Assembly (NCBI RefSeq): GCF_019645815.1
Contig: NZ_CP080997.1
Coordinates: forward strand, 1,240,001 to 1,304,000
Length of the DNA: 64,000 bases
Origin: Mycolicibacter heraklionensis
GTDB taxonomy: Bacteria > Actinomycetota > Actinomycetes > Mycobacteriales > Mycobacteriaceae
Direction: 5' to 3'
This document shows, piece after piece, positions 34,015 to 43,893 of the stretch. Every line of letters begins with the position of its first letter. The stretch's first letter is position 1. Under the pieces are notes generated by a model, which was not told the origin of the DNA, searched no databases, and saw nothing but the letters and a program-made list of their open reading frames with translations. The position numbers and the translations under genes were made by a program.

Positions 34015-35273
34015 TGCGTGCGCCGGCGCGCGGCCGGCTGATGACCGCGATCGACGCGCAGTTCTACTGGATGTCGGCGAAGATCCCCAGCGACCAGTTC
34101 CTGCTGTACGCCTTCGCCGGGGTGTCGGCCGACCTCGACGACGCCATCGCGGAGGTGCTCGACCGGGCCCGGGCGATCCCGGACCTGAGCATCCGGGTCG
34201 CCGACGCCGGTGTGCTGCGCTACCCGCGGTGGGTGCCGATCACCGAGCCCAGCGAGGACGTAGCCGCGAGCCGGCGTCGCGCCCCGGGCGACGGCTGGGC
34301 CGGTTGCCTGGATGCGGTGGTGGGCCTGGCCGGCGAGCAGCTCGACGTCCGGGTGAGGCCCTGGCGTTTGCACGTATTCGCACCGGTCCACGACATTCCC
34401 GGGCACCGCGGCGCGGGCACGGTGGCGGTGCTGCAAGTGGCGCATGCGCTGGCAGACGGCGGGCGGGCTTCAGCGTTGGCCGCCTGGCTGTTCGGCCGTG
34501 CCGCACCGGTGGCCCCGGTGCACACGCCGGCCCGCGGCTTCCTGCCGTGGCGCGCCGTTGTCGCGGCGCGCACCCACCGCAGCCGGGTCGACGACACTGC
34601 GGCGGGACTGCTGCCGCCCCCGGTCGGCGACCGCCCGCCGTTGGCCACCAACAACCGGCCGGCCGACGGCCGAGCAGTGCGCACCCTGGTGCGGCAGCGC
34701 AGCGAACTGAGCGGACCGAGCGTGACCGTGGCGGTGCTGTCGGCGGTGTCGGCGGCGCTGTCGGAGTATCTCGACGAACCCTGCGATGAACTGGGCGCCG
34801 AAGTGCCAATGGCCAAAGCCGGTGAGCGCCAAGCCCACAACCACTTCGGCAATATTCCGGTCGGGCTGTACCCGCTGCTGAGCCACGATGCCCGCTGCGA
34901 ACGGATCGCCGCCGATATCGCAGGGGGCCGGCTTCGTGGTCGCCACCCTGCGTCGGTCGCGGCCGATCGGGCCTTCGCCGCGACACCCGCGGCGCTGCTG
35001 CGCTGGGGCGTCGACAATTTCGACCCCGACGCCCGGCCGGAGCGAGTCACCGGCAACACCGTGGTCTCCAGCGTGCACCGCGGCGCCGCGGACCTGCATT
35101 TCGGTGCGGCGCCGGTGCTGCTGACCGCGGGGTTCCCGGCGCTGTCCCCGGCGATGGGGCTGACCCATGGGGTGCACGGCATCGGCGACACCGTGGTGAT
35201 TAGCGTGCATGCCGCCGAGTCAGCGATCGGCGATATCGAGGTATATCTGCGACTGCTGGACGCCGCGTTGTAG
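34014..35273 (+). CDS. WS/DGAT-like acyltransferase (Rv1125-like)
   Basis: 419 residues from ATG 34014; ATG 34041 (MTAIDAQFYW) is also plausible. HALADGGRAS at about 143-152 gives the HxxxD(G) active site, and NHFGNIPVGLYPL near 275-290 fits the C-terminal wax-ester-synthase/DGAT domain. The family esterifies alcohols or diacylglycerol with acyl-CoA. Overall identity to the well-known enzymes looks low, so the substrate is open. Coupled to ephC. Confidence 0.75.
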   Translation: MRAPARGRLMTAIDAQFYWMSAKIPSDQFLLYAFAGVSADLDDAIAEVLDRARAIPDLSIRVADAGVLRYPRWVPITEPSEDVAASRRRAPGDGWAGCLDAVVGLAGEQLDVRVRPWRLHVFAPVHDIPGHRGAGTVAVLQVAHALADGGRASALAAWLFGRAAPVAPVHTPARGFLPWRAVVAARTHRSRVDDTAAGLLPPPVGDRPPLATNNRPADGRAVRTLVRQRSELSGPSVTVAVLSAVSAALSEYLDEPCDELGAEVPMAKAGERQAHNHFGNIPVGLYPLLSHDARCERIAADIAGGRLRGRHPASVAADRAFAATPAALLRWGVDNFDPDARPERVTGNTVVSSVHRGAADLHFGAAPVLLTAGFPALSPAMGLTHGVHGIGDTVVISVHAAESAIGDIEVYLRLLDAAL

Positions 35274-35276
35274 TTT
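35271..35276 (+). promoter_or_regulatory. doxX -10, leaderless
   Basis: TAGTTT, six bases, ATG 35283; the TAG is also the stop of the preceding gene. Confidence 0.4.
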
Positions 35277-35282
35277 GAGCAG

Positions 35283-35801
35283 ATGGTCACTGCTGCTGAT
35301 GTCGCATTGCTGCTCCTGCGTCTGGTTCTGGGTCTGACCATGGCGGCGCACGGGTTCAACAAGTTCTTCGGCGGAGGCCGAATCCCGGGCACGGCGGGGT
35401 GGTTCGAAAGCATCGGGATGAAGTACGGCAAGTTCCAGGCGGTGACGGCGGCAACCGCGGAGATCGCCGCCGGGCTGGGGCTGGCGGTGGGGCTGCTGAC
35501 CCCGATCGCCGCCGCCGGATTCGTGGCCCTGATGGCGGTGGCGGTGTGGACCGTGCACCGCTCGAACGGCTTCTTCGTGCTGACCAACGGCTGGGAGTAC
35601 AACCTGGTGCTGGCCACCGGCGCCGTCGTGGTGGCGATGCTCGGGCCGGGCTACCTCAGTGCGGACCACCAGATCTTCTGCCATTGCTGGAAGAACGGCT
35701 GGCCGGGCCTGTGGATCTCGCTCGGCCTCGGGCTGGCAGGCGCCATCGGCCAGCTGGCACTGTTCTACCGTCCGGGCGGAACCGACACGACCGGCGAGTA
35801 G
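35283..35801 (+). CDS. DoxX-family membrane protein
   Basis: 172 residues with four membrane helices. LLLLRLVLGLTMAAHGFNKFFGGGR at the start (in pieces) and AEIAAGLGLAVGLLTPIAA are typical of DoxX/SURF4-type proteins. In mycobacteria DoxX works with SodA and SseA against thiol oxidation, but those partners are not adjacent. The last 37 bases overlap the 3' end of the convergent prpR. Confidence 0.88.
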   Translation: MVTAADVALLLLRLVLGLTMAAHGFNKFFGGGRIPGTAGWFESIGMKYGKFQAVTAATAEIAAGLGLAVGLLTPIAAAGFVALMAVAVWTVHRSNGFFVLTNGWEYNLVLATGAVVVAMLGPGYLSADHQIFCHCWKNGWPGLWISLGLGLAGAIGQLALFYRPGGTDTTGE

Positions 35802-37210
35802 GGCAGCCCGCTGCCGGCGTTCTCGTCGACGACGACCCGCCGGCCCAGATAGGGGAACGCGCGCTGCGGGCATGCCTCGCGCTCGCAGATCTTGCAACCC
35901 GCTCCGATCGGTACCACGGTGGCGTCGTCATTCAGGGCGACACCGGTCGAGTACACCAGCTTGTCGGCGTGCGCCAGGTCGCATCCCAAACCGACGGCGA
36001 AAGTCTTGTGCTGCCCCAGATAGCCGCGCCCCTCGGGCGGTGTCGTGGTGGCGATCCAGAAGTACTTGCGGCCGTCGGGCATCTGCGCCACCTGGGTGAC
36101 GATCCGCCCCGGTTGGCTGAACGCGTCGTGCACCACCCACAGCGGACAGCTGCCGCCGACCCGGCTGAAGTGAAACGCAGTGGCGGACTGGCGCTTCGAG
36201 ATGTTCCCCGCTTTGTCGGTGCGCACGAAGATGAATGGCACCCCGCGTCGTCCCGGCTGTTGCAGGGTTGAGAGCCGATGGCACACGGTCTCGAAACCGA
36301 CCTCGAAGCGGCGTCCCAACAAGTCGATGTCGTAGCGCAGGTCGGTTGCGGAACGCTGAAACTGCCGATACGGCAACAGGAACGCACCGGCGAAGTAGTT
36401 GGCCAACCCGATCTTGGCGACATCGCGGGACTCCGGGCTCAACGACTGGTCCTGCGCCACGATGTCCGACATCAACTCCTGTTGGGTCAGTAGTGCCAGT
36501 TGGGTGGCGATTTGGAAGGCTCGCTGGCCCGCCAGCAACCAATGCGCGATGCGCAGCACCCGGGTCGCTGGGTCGAAGACCCGTTTGGTTCCGGTGGGTA
36601 GGTCGTCGACGATCGCGACGGTGATGTCGAATCGTTCGGCCATCAGCGTCGACAGCTGAATGTCCAAGCCGCCGAAGCGCATCCCGGTCTCAACGAACAG
36701 TCGCTCGGCAGCGTTGTCGAGCTCACCGATGTAGTTGTTGCGGTCGTAGAAGAAGTCACGGACCTCCTCGAACGGCATGGGCCGGGCCACCGCCTGCGCC
36801 GAGTCACCGGAGATCTGTGACCGGTAGGACTCCAATTCCTCGGTGGCACCGCGCAGCTGGCGATGCATGGTCAGCAGACTGTTGCCGATATCGGGCATGC
36901 GCGCGACGAGTTCCTCGATCTGACTGTCGCTGGCGGCGTGTTCACCGGCGGTCGCAGTGAACATGTCGCGCAGATCGGCCACCATTCGGGCGTCGGCGTC
37001 CCCGGAGAAGTACTGCGCGGGCAGGCTGAACCGGTCGGTCAGTGCCAGCAACACCGGGACAGTGATCGGCCGCTGGTCGTTCTCGAGCTGGTTGACATAG
37101 CTGGTCGAGAGGTTCAGCGCGCGTGCCAGTGCCACCTGGGTCAGGCCGCGTTCCTCACGTAGGCGTCGCAGCCGCGCCCCAGCGAAGGTCCGGGTGGTGG
37201 TGGGTGCCAT
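35765..37210 (-). CDS. prpR: Propionate regulator PrpR (RamB-type)
   Basis: 481 residues from ATG 37210, supported by TACGCT (37223-37218) seven bases upstream and by the similar length of Rv1129c. XRE helix-turn-helix (about 5-65, LRRLREERGLTQVALARAL), an IrrE-like middle domain, and a C-terminal DUF2083 with four conserved cysteines (RVGGSCPLW, IGAGCKICEREACPQRAFPY) that bind an Fe-S cluster in PrpR. Activates the methylcitrate genes in response to propionyl-CoA. Divergent from prpD. Confidence 0.95.
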   Translation of the reverse strand: MAPTTTRTFAGARLRRLREERGLTQVALARALNLSTSYVNQLENDQRPITVPVLLALTDRFSLPAQYFSGDADARMVADLRDMFTATAGEHAASDSQIEELVARMPDIGNSLLTMHRQLRGATEELESYRSQISGDSAQAVARPMPFEEVRDFFYDRNNYIGELDNAAERLFVETGMRFGGLDIQLSTLMAERFDITVAIVDDLPTGTKRVFDPATRVLRIAHWLLAGQRAFQIATQLALLTQQELMSDIVAQDQSLSPESRDVAKIGLANYFAGAFLLPYRQFQRSATDLRYDIDLLGRRFEVGFETVCHRLSTLQQPGRRGVPFIFVRTDKAGNISKRQSATAFHFSRVGGSCPLWVVHDAFSQPGRIVTQVAQMPDGRKYFWIATTTPPEGRGYLGQHKTFAVGLGCDLAHADKLVYSTGVALNDDATVVPIGAGCKICEREACPQRAFPYLGRRVVVDENAGSGLPYSPVVSVPPGR

Positions 37211-37235
37211 GTCGTGCAGCGTAACCCGCCAATAC

Positions 37236-37252
37236 GTTCGCAAGGTTTGCAA
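37236..37252. promoter_or_regulatory. Candidate PrpR/RamB sites
   Basis: GTTCGCAA directly followed by GGTTTGCAA in the prpR-prpD intergenic region. TTTGCAA-type repeats are the known RamB/PrpR recognition words in actinobacteria. They lie just upstream of the prpR -10 and about 65 bases upstream of the prpD -10. Confidence 0.5.
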
Positions 37253-37317
37253 TTCCGGTCAACATAGGACGCATTAATACGCATTTCCCGTGCATATCAG
37301 GGTTGAACTGTGATGCG

Positions 37318-37323
37318 TAGGGT
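37318..37323 (+). promoter_or_regulatory. prpD -10, leaderless
   Basis: TAGGGT, seven bases, ATG 37331; this supports 37331 over ATG 37313. Confidence 0.55.
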
Positions 37324-37330
37324 GTGGAAT

Positions 37331-38836
37331 ATGCAGCTACATGACGTGAAGACCCGCCGCAGTGCCGATGACTTCCCCCGCTCCGAGCACCTCGCCTGGA
37401 AGATCGCGCAAGTGGCCGCCGACCCGGTGGCGGTTCCCGACGACACCGCGGCAATGGTCATCAACCGGATCATCGACAACGCCGCCGTCAGCGCTGCTTC
37501 CGTACTGCGTCGGCCGGTGACCGTCGCCCGCCGACAGGCTCAGGCGCACCCATCGACCCCAGGTGCTGCGGTCTTCGGTATCGAGGGAACCTACTCCGCC
37601 GAGTGGGCCGCCTGGGCCAACGGCACCGCGGTGCGTGAACTGGACTTCCACGACACCTTCCTGGCCGCGGAGTACTCGCACCCCGGCGACAACATCCCGC
37701 CGCTGGTGGCGGTCGCTCAGCAGCTCGGGCTCTCCGGCACCGACCTGATCCGCGGCCTGGCCACCGCCTACGAGATCCAGGTCGACCTGGTCAAGGGCAT
37801 CTGCCTGCACGAGCACAAGATCGACCACGTCGCCCACCTGGGACCGTCGGTGGCCGCCGGAATCGGCACCATGCTGCGGCTGGACCCCGAGGTCATCTAC
37901 CAGGCGATCGGCCAGGCGCTGCACCTGACCACCGCCACCCGCCAGTCCCGCAAGGGACTGATCTCCAGCTGGAAGGCCTACGCGCCCGCCTGGGCCGGCA
38001 AGGTCGGCATCGAGGCCGTGGACCGGGCGATGCGCGGTGAGGGCGCACCCGCCCCGATCTGGGAGGGCGAGGACGGCGTGATCGCCTGGATGCTGTCGGG
38101 CAAAGACCACACCTACCAGGTGCCGCTGCCCGGCCCCGGCGAGGCCAAGCGCGGCATCTTGGACACCTACACCAAGGAGTACTCCGCGGAATACCAGAGC
38201 CAGGCGCTGATCGACCTGGCCAAGCGGCTGCGGGAGCGGGTCGGCGACCTGAGCCAGGTGGCCACGATCAGGTTGCACACCAGCCACCACACCCACTACG
38301 TGATCGGGACCGGCTCCGGCGACCCGCAGAAGTTCGACCCGGACGCCTCGCGGGAGACCCTGGACCACTCGGTGATGTACATCTTCGCCGTCGCCCTGGA
38401 GGACGGCAGCTGGCACCACGTCCGCTCCTACACCCCGGAACGTGCGCATCGTCCCGAGACCATCGCGTTGTGGCGCAAGATCTCCACCGTCGAGGACCCG
38501 GAGTGGACCCGGCGCTACCACTCGACCGACCCAGGTGAGAAGGCATTCGGAGCGCGCGCCGAGATCACCCTGGCCAGCGGGGAAGTCATCACCGACGAGC
38601 TCGCGATCGCCGACGCGCACCCGCTGGGGGCCCGGCCGTTCGAACGCAAGCAGTACATCGGCAAGTTCACCGAGCTCGCCGAGGGTGTCGTGACGGTGGC
38701 CGAGCAGGAGCGGTTCCTCGCCGCCGCCGAGGGCCTTGCGGGCCTGAGCGGCAGCCAGCTCAGTGAGCTCAACATCGTGGTCGAGCCCAAGGTGCTGGAC
38801 CAGGCACCGTCAACTCCCGACGGGATCTTCCGGTGA
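37331..38836 (+). CDS. prpD: 2-methylcitrate dehydratase
   Basis: 501 residues. MmgE/PrpD family: [49 protein letters not shown], and [14 protein letters not shown]. Converts 2-methylcitrate to 2-methyl-cis-aconitate in propionyl-CoA breakdown. First gene of prpD-prpB-prpC; the stop overlaps the prpB GTG by four bases. Controlled by PrpR from the divergent region. Confidence 0.96.
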   Translation: MQLHDVKTRRSADDFPRSEHLAWKIAQVAADPVAVPDDTAAMVINRIIDNAAVSAASVLRRPVTVARRQAQAHPSTPGAAVFGIEGTYSAEWAAWANGTAVRELDFHDTFLAAEYSHPGDNIPPLVAVAQQLGLSGTDLIRGLATAYEIQVDLVKGICLHEHKIDHVAHLGPSVAAGIGTMLRLDPEVIYQAIGQALHLTTATRQSRKGLISSWKAYAPAWAGKVGIEAVDRAMRGEGAPAPIWEGEDGVIAWMLSGKDHTYQVPLPGPGEAKRGILDTYTKEYSAEYQSQALIDLAKRLRERVGDLSQVATIRLHTSHHTHYVIGTGSGDPQKFDPDASRETLDHSVMYIFAVALEDGSWHHVRSYTPERAHRPETIALWRKISTVEDPEWTRRYHSTDPGEKAFGARAEITLASGEVITDELAIADAHPLGARPFERKQYIGKFTELAEGVVTVAEQERFLAAAEGLAGLSGSQLSELNIVVEPKVLDQAPSTPDGIFR

Positions 38837-39750
38837 GTGGGCTGCTCGGGGCCGCCGCGGTCCCGTCAGACAAGCGGGCGGACTTCCGGGCCGGACTGCA
38901 ATCCGGTCGGCTGCAACGGTTCCCGGGGGCGTTCTCGCCCCTGGTCGCCAAGCTGGTGGCCGAGATCGGCTTCGAGGGTGTCTACGTCTCCGGTGCGGTG
39001 CTCTCGGCCGATCTGGGGCTGCCGGACATCGGGCTGACCACGCTGACCGAGGTGGCCGGGCGCGGCGCGCAGATCGCGGCCGCCACCGAGCTACCGACGT
39101 TTATCGACGCCGACACCGGCTTCGGCGAGCCGATGAGCGCCGCCCGCACCATCACGGTGCTCGAAGACTCCGGGTTGGCCGGCTGCCACCTCGAGGACCA
39201 GGTCAACCCCAAGCGGTGCGGGCACCTCGACGGCAAGGCCGTGGTGCCGACAAGTGAGATGGTCAAGCGACTGCGGGCCGCGGTCGCGGCACGTCGGGAC
39301 CCGAACTTCATCATCTGCGCCCGCACCGATGCCGCCGGCATCGAAGGGCTTTCGGCCGCCATCGACCGGGCGAAGGCCTATGCCGACGCCGGAGCGGACC
39401 TGATCTTCACCGAAGCCCTACGCGGGCCGGCCGATTTCGAACAGTTCCGCGCCGCAGTCGATGTCCCGCTGTTGGCCAACATGACCGAGTTCGGCAAATC
39501 CGAGCTGCTCACCGCTGCTCAACTCTCCGACCTCGGCTACAACGCCGTGATCTATCCCGTCACCACACTGCGGCTGGCGATGTTCGCCGTCGAAGTCGGG
39601 CTGCGGGAGATCGACACGGCTGGAACACAATCCGGGCTACTGGATCAGATGCAGCACCGCAGTCGGCTCTACGAGCTGCTGCGTTACGCCGAGTACAACC
39701 AGTTCGACTCTGAGATCTTCAACTTCACCATCCAGGGAGGCCAACGGTGA
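38833..39750 (+). CDS. prpB: 2-methylisocitrate lyase
   Basis: 305 residues from GTG 38833. Active-site [10 protein letters not shown] (Cys of the lyase loop, about 131-140), metal Asp pair in [11 protein letters not shown], and CARTDA. Splits methylisocitrate to pyruvate and succinate, closing the cycle. M. tuberculosis lacks a dedicated PrpB and uses isocitrate lyase, so this cluster is more complete. Overlaps prpD and prpC by four bases each, making one translationally coupled unit. Confidence 0.96.
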   Translation: MSGLLGAAAVPSDKRADFRAGLQSGRLQRFPGAFSPLVAKLVAEIGFEGVYVSGAVLSADLGLPDIGLTTLTEVAGRGAQIAAATELPTFIDADTGFGEPMSAARTITVLEDSGLAGCHLEDQVNPKRCGHLDGKAVVPTSEMVKRLRAAVAARRDPNFIICARTDAAGIEGLSAAIDRAKAYADAGADLIFTEALRGPADFEQFRAAVDVPLLANMTEFGKSELLTAAQLSDLGYNAVIYPVTTLRLAMFAVEVGLREIDTAGTQSGLLDQMQHRSRLYELLRYAEYNQFDSEIFNFTIQGGQR

Positions 39751-40865
39751 CCACCGCAGAAATCCGCAAGGGACTCGCAGGTGTTGTCGTCGACACCACC
39801 GCTATCTCCAAGGTGGTGCCGGAGACCAACTCGCTGACCTACCGTGGCTACCCGGTTCAGGATCTGGCCGCGCGTGTGAGCTTCGAGCAGGTCGCCTACC
39901 TGCTCTGGCACGGTGAGCTGCCGACCGACGCCGAGCTGGCGCTGTTCTGCCAGCGTGAGCGGGCGGCCCGGCGGGCGGACCGGTCGCTGCTGTCGCTGGT
40001 GGAAAAGCTCCCGGAGAACTGCCACCCGATGGACGTGGTGCGCACCGCGATCAGCTACCTGGGTGCCGAGGACGCCGAAGAGGACGACCCTAGTGAGTCG
40101 GCGAACTTCGCCAAGGCGCTGCGGATGTTCGCAGTGCTGCCGACGATCGTGGCCGCGGACATGCGCCGCAGGCGCGGTCTGGCCCCGATCGCGCCGCACA
40201 GCCACCTCGGCTACGCCGAGAACTTCCTGCGGATGTGCTTCGGTGAGGTGCCCGAGCCGGTGATCGTGCAGGCGTTCGAGCAGTCCATGACCCTCTACGC
40301 CGAGCACAGCTTCAACGCGTCCACCTTCGCCGCACGGGTGGTCACCTCCACTCAGTCCGACATCTACAGCGCGGTCACCGCCGCGATCGGCGCGCTCAAG
40401 GGCTCGCTGCACGGCGGGGCGAACGAGGCGGTCATGCACGACATGATCGAGATCGGTGAGCCGGCCAACGCCGCGGAGTGGCTGCACGGCAAGCTATCCC
40501 GCAAGGACAAGGTGATGGGCTTCGGTCACCGCGTGTACAAGCACGGTGACTCCCGGGTGCCGACCATGAAAGCGGCGCTGGAACGCGTCGCGGCGGCCCG
40601 CGGCGGCCAGCGCTGGTTGGACATCTACCAGATCCTGGAAGCCGAGATGTTCGCCGCGACCGGGATCAAGCCCAACCTGGACTTCCCGACCGGGCCGGCC
40701 TACTACCTGATGGGCTTTGACATCCCGATGTTCACCCCGCTGTTCGTGATGAGCCGGATCACCGGGTGGACCGCTCACATCATCGAGCAGACTGCGTCCA
40801 ACGCGCTGATCCGCCCGCTGAGTGCCTACTCGGGAAGTCCGCAGCGCGCCCTCAAGGCGGTCTGA
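39747..40865 (+). CDS. prpC: 2-methylcitrate synthase
   Basis: 372 residues from GTG 39747. Citrate synthase fold with LTYRGYPVQDLA, LHGGANEAV (His), GFGHRVYKHGDSR (His) and LDFPTGPAYYLMG containing the catalytic Asp near FPTG. Condenses propionyl-CoA with oxaloacetate. Last gene of the prp unit; the acyl-CoA dehydrogenase follows 26 bases later with its own promoter. Confidence 0.96.
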   Translation: MTTAEIRKGLAGVVVDTTAISKVVPETNSLTYRGYPVQDLAARVSFEQVAYLLWHGELPTDAELALFCQRERAARRADRSLLSLVEKLPENCHPMDVVRTAISYLGAEDAEEDDPSESANFAKALRMFAVLPTIVAADMRRRRGLAPIAPHSHLGYAENFLRMCFGEVPEPVIVQAFEQSMTLYAEHSFNASTFAARVVTSTQSDIYSAVTAAIGALKGSLHGGANEAVMHDMIEIGEPANAAEWLHGKLSRKDKVMGFGHRVYKHGDSRVPTMKAALERVAAARGGQRWLDIYQILEAEMFAATGIKPNLDFPTGPAYYLMGFDIPMFTPLFVMSRITGWTAHIIEQTASNALIRPLSAYSGSPQRALKAV

Positions 40866-40879
40866 GGCCGACTCGGAGC

Positions 40880-40885
40880 TACCAT
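40880..40885 (+). promoter_or_regulatory. fadE -10, leaderless
   Basis: TACCAT, six bases, ATG 40892. Confidence 0.45.
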
Positions 40886-40891
40886 CCGGGA

Positions 40892-42052
40892 ATGTCGCAA
40901 CTGTTCCCCGATTACCGCCCGCTCTGGGAGACCGACCAGCATCGCGAACTGCGCAAGCACGCCGCGGAATTCCTGCGCAAGGAGGCCACTCCCCACCAGG
41001 AGCGCTGGGTCGCCCAACACGGCGTAGACCGCGAGTTCTGGAACAAGGCCGGCGACGCCGGCCTGCTGGGACTGGATCTGCCCGAGGAATTCGGCGGAGC
41101 CGGCGGCGACTACGCCATGCACTCGGTGGTCCAGGAAGAACTCGTCTACGCCCACGACCAATGCTTCGGCTTCTCGGTGCATTCGCCGATCGTGGCGCAT
41201 TACCTGTACGCCTACGGCAACGACGAGCAACGCAAACGCTGGCTGCCCAAGGTCATCAGCGGCGAGGCGGTGCTGGCCATCGCGATGACCGAGCCGGGTA
41301 CCGGCTCGGATCTGCAGTCGGTGCGCACCACCGCGGTGCGCGACGGCGACCACTACGTCATCAACGGCTCGAAGACGTTCATCTCCAACGGAACCCACTG
41401 CGACCTGCTGGTGATCGTCGCCAAGACCGACCCGTCCCAGGGGGCCGCCGGGGTGTCGCTGATCGTCGCCGAGACCAACGGACTGGCCGGCTTCGAACGC
41501 GGCCGGGTGCTGCAGAAGATCGGCCAGCACGGCCAGGACACCCGGGAACTGTTCTTCACCGATATGCGGGTGCCGGTCGCCAACCTGCTCGGTGAGAAGG
41601 AGGGTCTGGGCTTCTACCAGCTGATGGACCAGCTGGCCCGGGAGCGGCTGATCATCGGGACGCTGTGCGCGGCACTGGCCGAGGCGGCCGTACTGGAGGC
41701 CATCCGCTACTCCAAGGAACGCGAGGCGTTCGGCCGGCCCATCGGCAACTTCCAGCACACCAAATTCGTGCTGGCCGAATGCAAGACGGAGACGCTCGCG
41801 ATCAAGACGCTGGTCGACTACGCGATCAGCCAGTACGTCGGCGGCAAGAACGACCCGATGACCGCCTCGATGGCCAAACTGTTCGCGGCGGAGAAATCTG
41901 ACCAGATCGTCGACAAGTGCCTGCAGATCTTCGGCGGCTACGGCTACATGGCCGAGTACCCGATCGCCAACATGTACACCGGGTCGCGGGTGAACCGGAT
42001 CTACGGTGGCACCAGCGAGATCATGAAGGAGATCATCAGCCGATCGCTGTGA
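40892..42052 (+). CDS. Acyl-CoA dehydrogenase
   Basis: 386 residues. Standard FadE: AMTEPGTGSDLQSVRT (FAD and substrate loop), FISNGTHCDLLVIVAKTD, REAFGRPIGNFQHTKF, LQIFGGYGYMAEYPI and IYGGTSEIMKEII. The catalytic base is expected just after RIYGG (Glu in GTSEIMKE) as in short and medium-chain enzymes. First step of beta-oxidation, FAD dependent. Chain-length preference cannot be read. Start from the leaderless promoter. Confidence 0.95.
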   Translation: MSQLFPDYRPLWETDQHRELRKHAAEFLRKEATPHQERWVAQHGVDREFWNKAGDAGLLGLDLPEEFGGAGGDYAMHSVVQEELVYAHDQCFGFSVHSPIVAHYLYAYGNDEQRKRWLPKVISGEAVLAIAMTEPGTGSDLQSVRTTAVRDGDHYVINGSKTFISNGTHCDLLVIVAKTDPSQGAAGVSLIVAETNGLAGFERGRVLQKIGQHGQDTRELFFTDMRVPVANLLGEKEGLGFYQLMDQLARERLIIGTLCAALAEAAVLEAIRYSKEREAFGRPIGNFQHTKFVLAECKTETLAIKTLVDYAISQYVGGKNDPMTASMAKLFAAEKSDQIVDKCLQIFGGYGYMAEYPIANMYTGSRVNRIYGGTSEIMKEIISRSL

Positions 42053-42075
42053 GCTCCCGGTTTCGCCGCGCAGAC

Positions 42076-42094
42076 CTAGAACACGTTCTAGTCT
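42076..42094 (+). promoter_or_regulatory. KstR-like operator over a leaderless -10
   Basis: CTAGAACACGTTCTAG (42076-42091) has perfect 7-base arms around AC and satisfies the published KstR consensus TNNAACNNGTTNNA. The -10 TAGTCT (42089-42094) overlaps its right arm and is seven bases before ATG 42102. A bound repressor would block the promoter. Confidence 0.65.
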
Positions 42095-42101
42095 GACCGT
42101 C

Positions 42102-43835
42102 ATGGGATTTCTCAAACCTGAACTGCCCGTTGTCGACTTCGCCGAATGGAGCAAGGGCACGCGCAGCGAGAAGATCCGGCCGATGGCCCGGCACTGGGCC
42201 GAGGTGGGTTTCGGCACGCCGGTGGTGCTGCACCTGTTCTACGTGCTCAAGATCGGCCTCTACATCCTGGGCGCCTGGCTGTTCGCGTTGAGCACCGCCG
42301 GTATCGATGGCTTCGGGCAAGTGCGGCAGTGGTGGAGCGAGCCGATCGTCTTCGAGAAGGTCGTGCTCTACACGATGTTGTTTGAGGTGATCGGCCTGGG
42401 CTGCGGCTTCGGTCCACTCAACAACCGCTTCTTCCCGCCGATGGGGTCGATCCTGTACTGGCTGCGGCCGGGCACCATCCGGCTGCCACCCTGGCCGCGG
42501 CGCATTCCGCTGACCGCTGGAACCGGCCGCACGCCGGTGGACGCCGCCTTGTACGCGGCACTGCTGGGGATGCTGCTGGTCGCGCTGGTCTCCGACGGGA
42601 CCGGGCCCATCGCCGCGCTACACACCGAAGTCGGGGTGCTGCCGCACTGGCAGATCCTGACGATTCTGGGGATCCTGGCGGTGGTCGGCCTGCGGGACAA
42701 GGTGATCTTCCTGGCCGCGCGCGGCGAGGTCTACGCCCCGCTGGCAGCGGCGTTCCTGTTCACCGGGGTCGACATGATCGTCGCGGCCAAAGCGATCTTC
42801 ATGGTGATCTGGATGGGCGCGGCGACGTCAAAGCTCAACCGGCATTTCCCGTTCGTGATCTCGACCATGATGAGCAACAACCCGCTGATCCGGCCCAAGG
42901 CGCTCAAACGCGCATTCTTCAAGAACTTCCCCGAAGATCTACGCCCCGGCGGCCCGTCGAAGGCGCTGGCGCACGTGAGCACGGCGATCGAGATGCTGGT
43001 GCCGCTACCGCTGTTCTTCTGCCACGGGGGCCTGCCCACCGCGATCGCCGCTTTCGTGATGGTCTGTTTCCACCTGGGCATCCTGGCGGCGATCCCGATG
43101 GGGGTGCCGCTGGAGTGGAACGTATTCATGATCTTCGGGGTGCTGTCGCTGTTCGTCGCGCACGCCGATCTCGGGCTGTCCGACCTCAACAACCCGCTGG
43201 CGGTCGCGCTGTTGTTCGCGGTCAGCGCGGGCACGGTGGTGGTGGGGAACCTGTTCCCGCACAAGGTTTCGTTCCTGCCCGGGATGCGGTACTACGCCGG
43301 GAACTGGGACACCACGCTGTGGTGCCTGAAGCCGTCAGCCGAAGAGAAGATCGCGCGCGGCATCGTCGCGATCGCCAGCATGCCCGCCGCGCAGCTGGAA
43401 CGCTTCTACGGCAGTGCGGAAGCCGCGCAGATCCCGATCTACATGGGCTATGCGTTCCGCGGCTTCAACACCCACGGCCGGGCGCTGTTCAGCCTGGCGC
43501 ACCGGGCGATGGCCGACGGTGACGAGAGCGACTACTCGCTGACCGATGGGGAGCGGATCTGTTCGACGGCGGTCGGCTGGAACTTCGGTGACGGACACAT
43601 GACCAATGAGCAGCTGATCGAGGCGCTGCAGCAGCGCTGCGGATTCGAGCCGGGGGAGGTGCGCGTGGTGATCCTCGACGCGCAGCCGATCCATCGGCAG
43701 ACCCAGGCCTACCGGCTGGTGGACGCCGCCACCGGTGAGTTCGAACGCGGCCACGTCAAGGTGGTGGACATGGTGGAGCGCCAGCCCTGGCAGGACGACC
43801 TGCCCATATACGTCGATCGCGCCGCCGCGGTGTGA
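42102..43835 (+). CDS. DUF3556 membrane protein (Rv1132-like)
   Basis: 577 residues, nearly the same length as Rv1132. About ten membrane helices in residues 40-390 (VVLHLFYVLKIGLYILGAWLF, VEVIG-type segments, LAAAFLFTGVDMIVAAKAIFM and others), a hydrophilic FPHKVSFLPGMRYYAGNWDTTLW stretch (in pieces), and a soluble C-terminal domain of about 180 residues. The family is limited to actinobacteria and has no assigned function. The KstR-like operator links it to sterol use by inference. Confidence 0.85.
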   Translation: MGFLKPELPVVDFAEWSKGTRSEKIRPMARHWAEVGFGTPVVLHLFYVLKIGLYILGAWLFALSTAGIDGFGQVRQWWSEPIVFEKVVLYTMLFEVIGLGCGFGPLNNRFFPPMGSILYWLRPGTIRLPPWPRRIPLTAGTGRTPVDAALYAALLGMLLVALVSDGTGPIAALHTEVGVLPHWQILTILGILAVVGLRDKVIFLAARGEVYAPLAAAFLFTGVDMIVAAKAIFMVIWMGAATSKLNRHFPFVISTMMSNNPLIRPKALKRAFFKNFPEDLRPGGPSKALAHVSTAIEMLVPLPLFFCHGGLPTAIAAFVMVCFHLGILAAIPMGVPLEWNVFMIFGVLSLFVAHADLGLSDLNNPLAVALLFAVSAGTVVVGNLFPHKVSFLPGMRYYAGNWDTTLWCLKPSAEEKIARGIVAIASMPAAQLERFYGSAEAAQIPIYMGYAFRGFNTHGRALFSLAHRAMADGDESDYSLTDGERICSTAVGWNFGDGHMTNEQLIEALQQRCGFEPGEVRVVILDAQPIHRQTQAYRLVDAATGEFERGHVKVVDMVERQPWQDDLPIYVDRAAAV

Positions 43836-43842
43836 CCCAGAT

Positions 43843-43859
43843 AACTGGTACAACCAGTT
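43843..43859. promoter_or_regulatory. FadR-type GntR operator
   Basis: AACTGGTACAACCAGTT, a perfect inverted repeat with 6-base arms. The core TGGTACAACCA fits the FadR-subfamily consensus TNGTNNNACNA exactly. It lies 35 bases before the GntR gene, so autoregulation is likely. Confidence 0.7.
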
Positions 43860-43893
43860 GACCAGTGGGGCCGGGTGCCTGAGCATGTAGACC

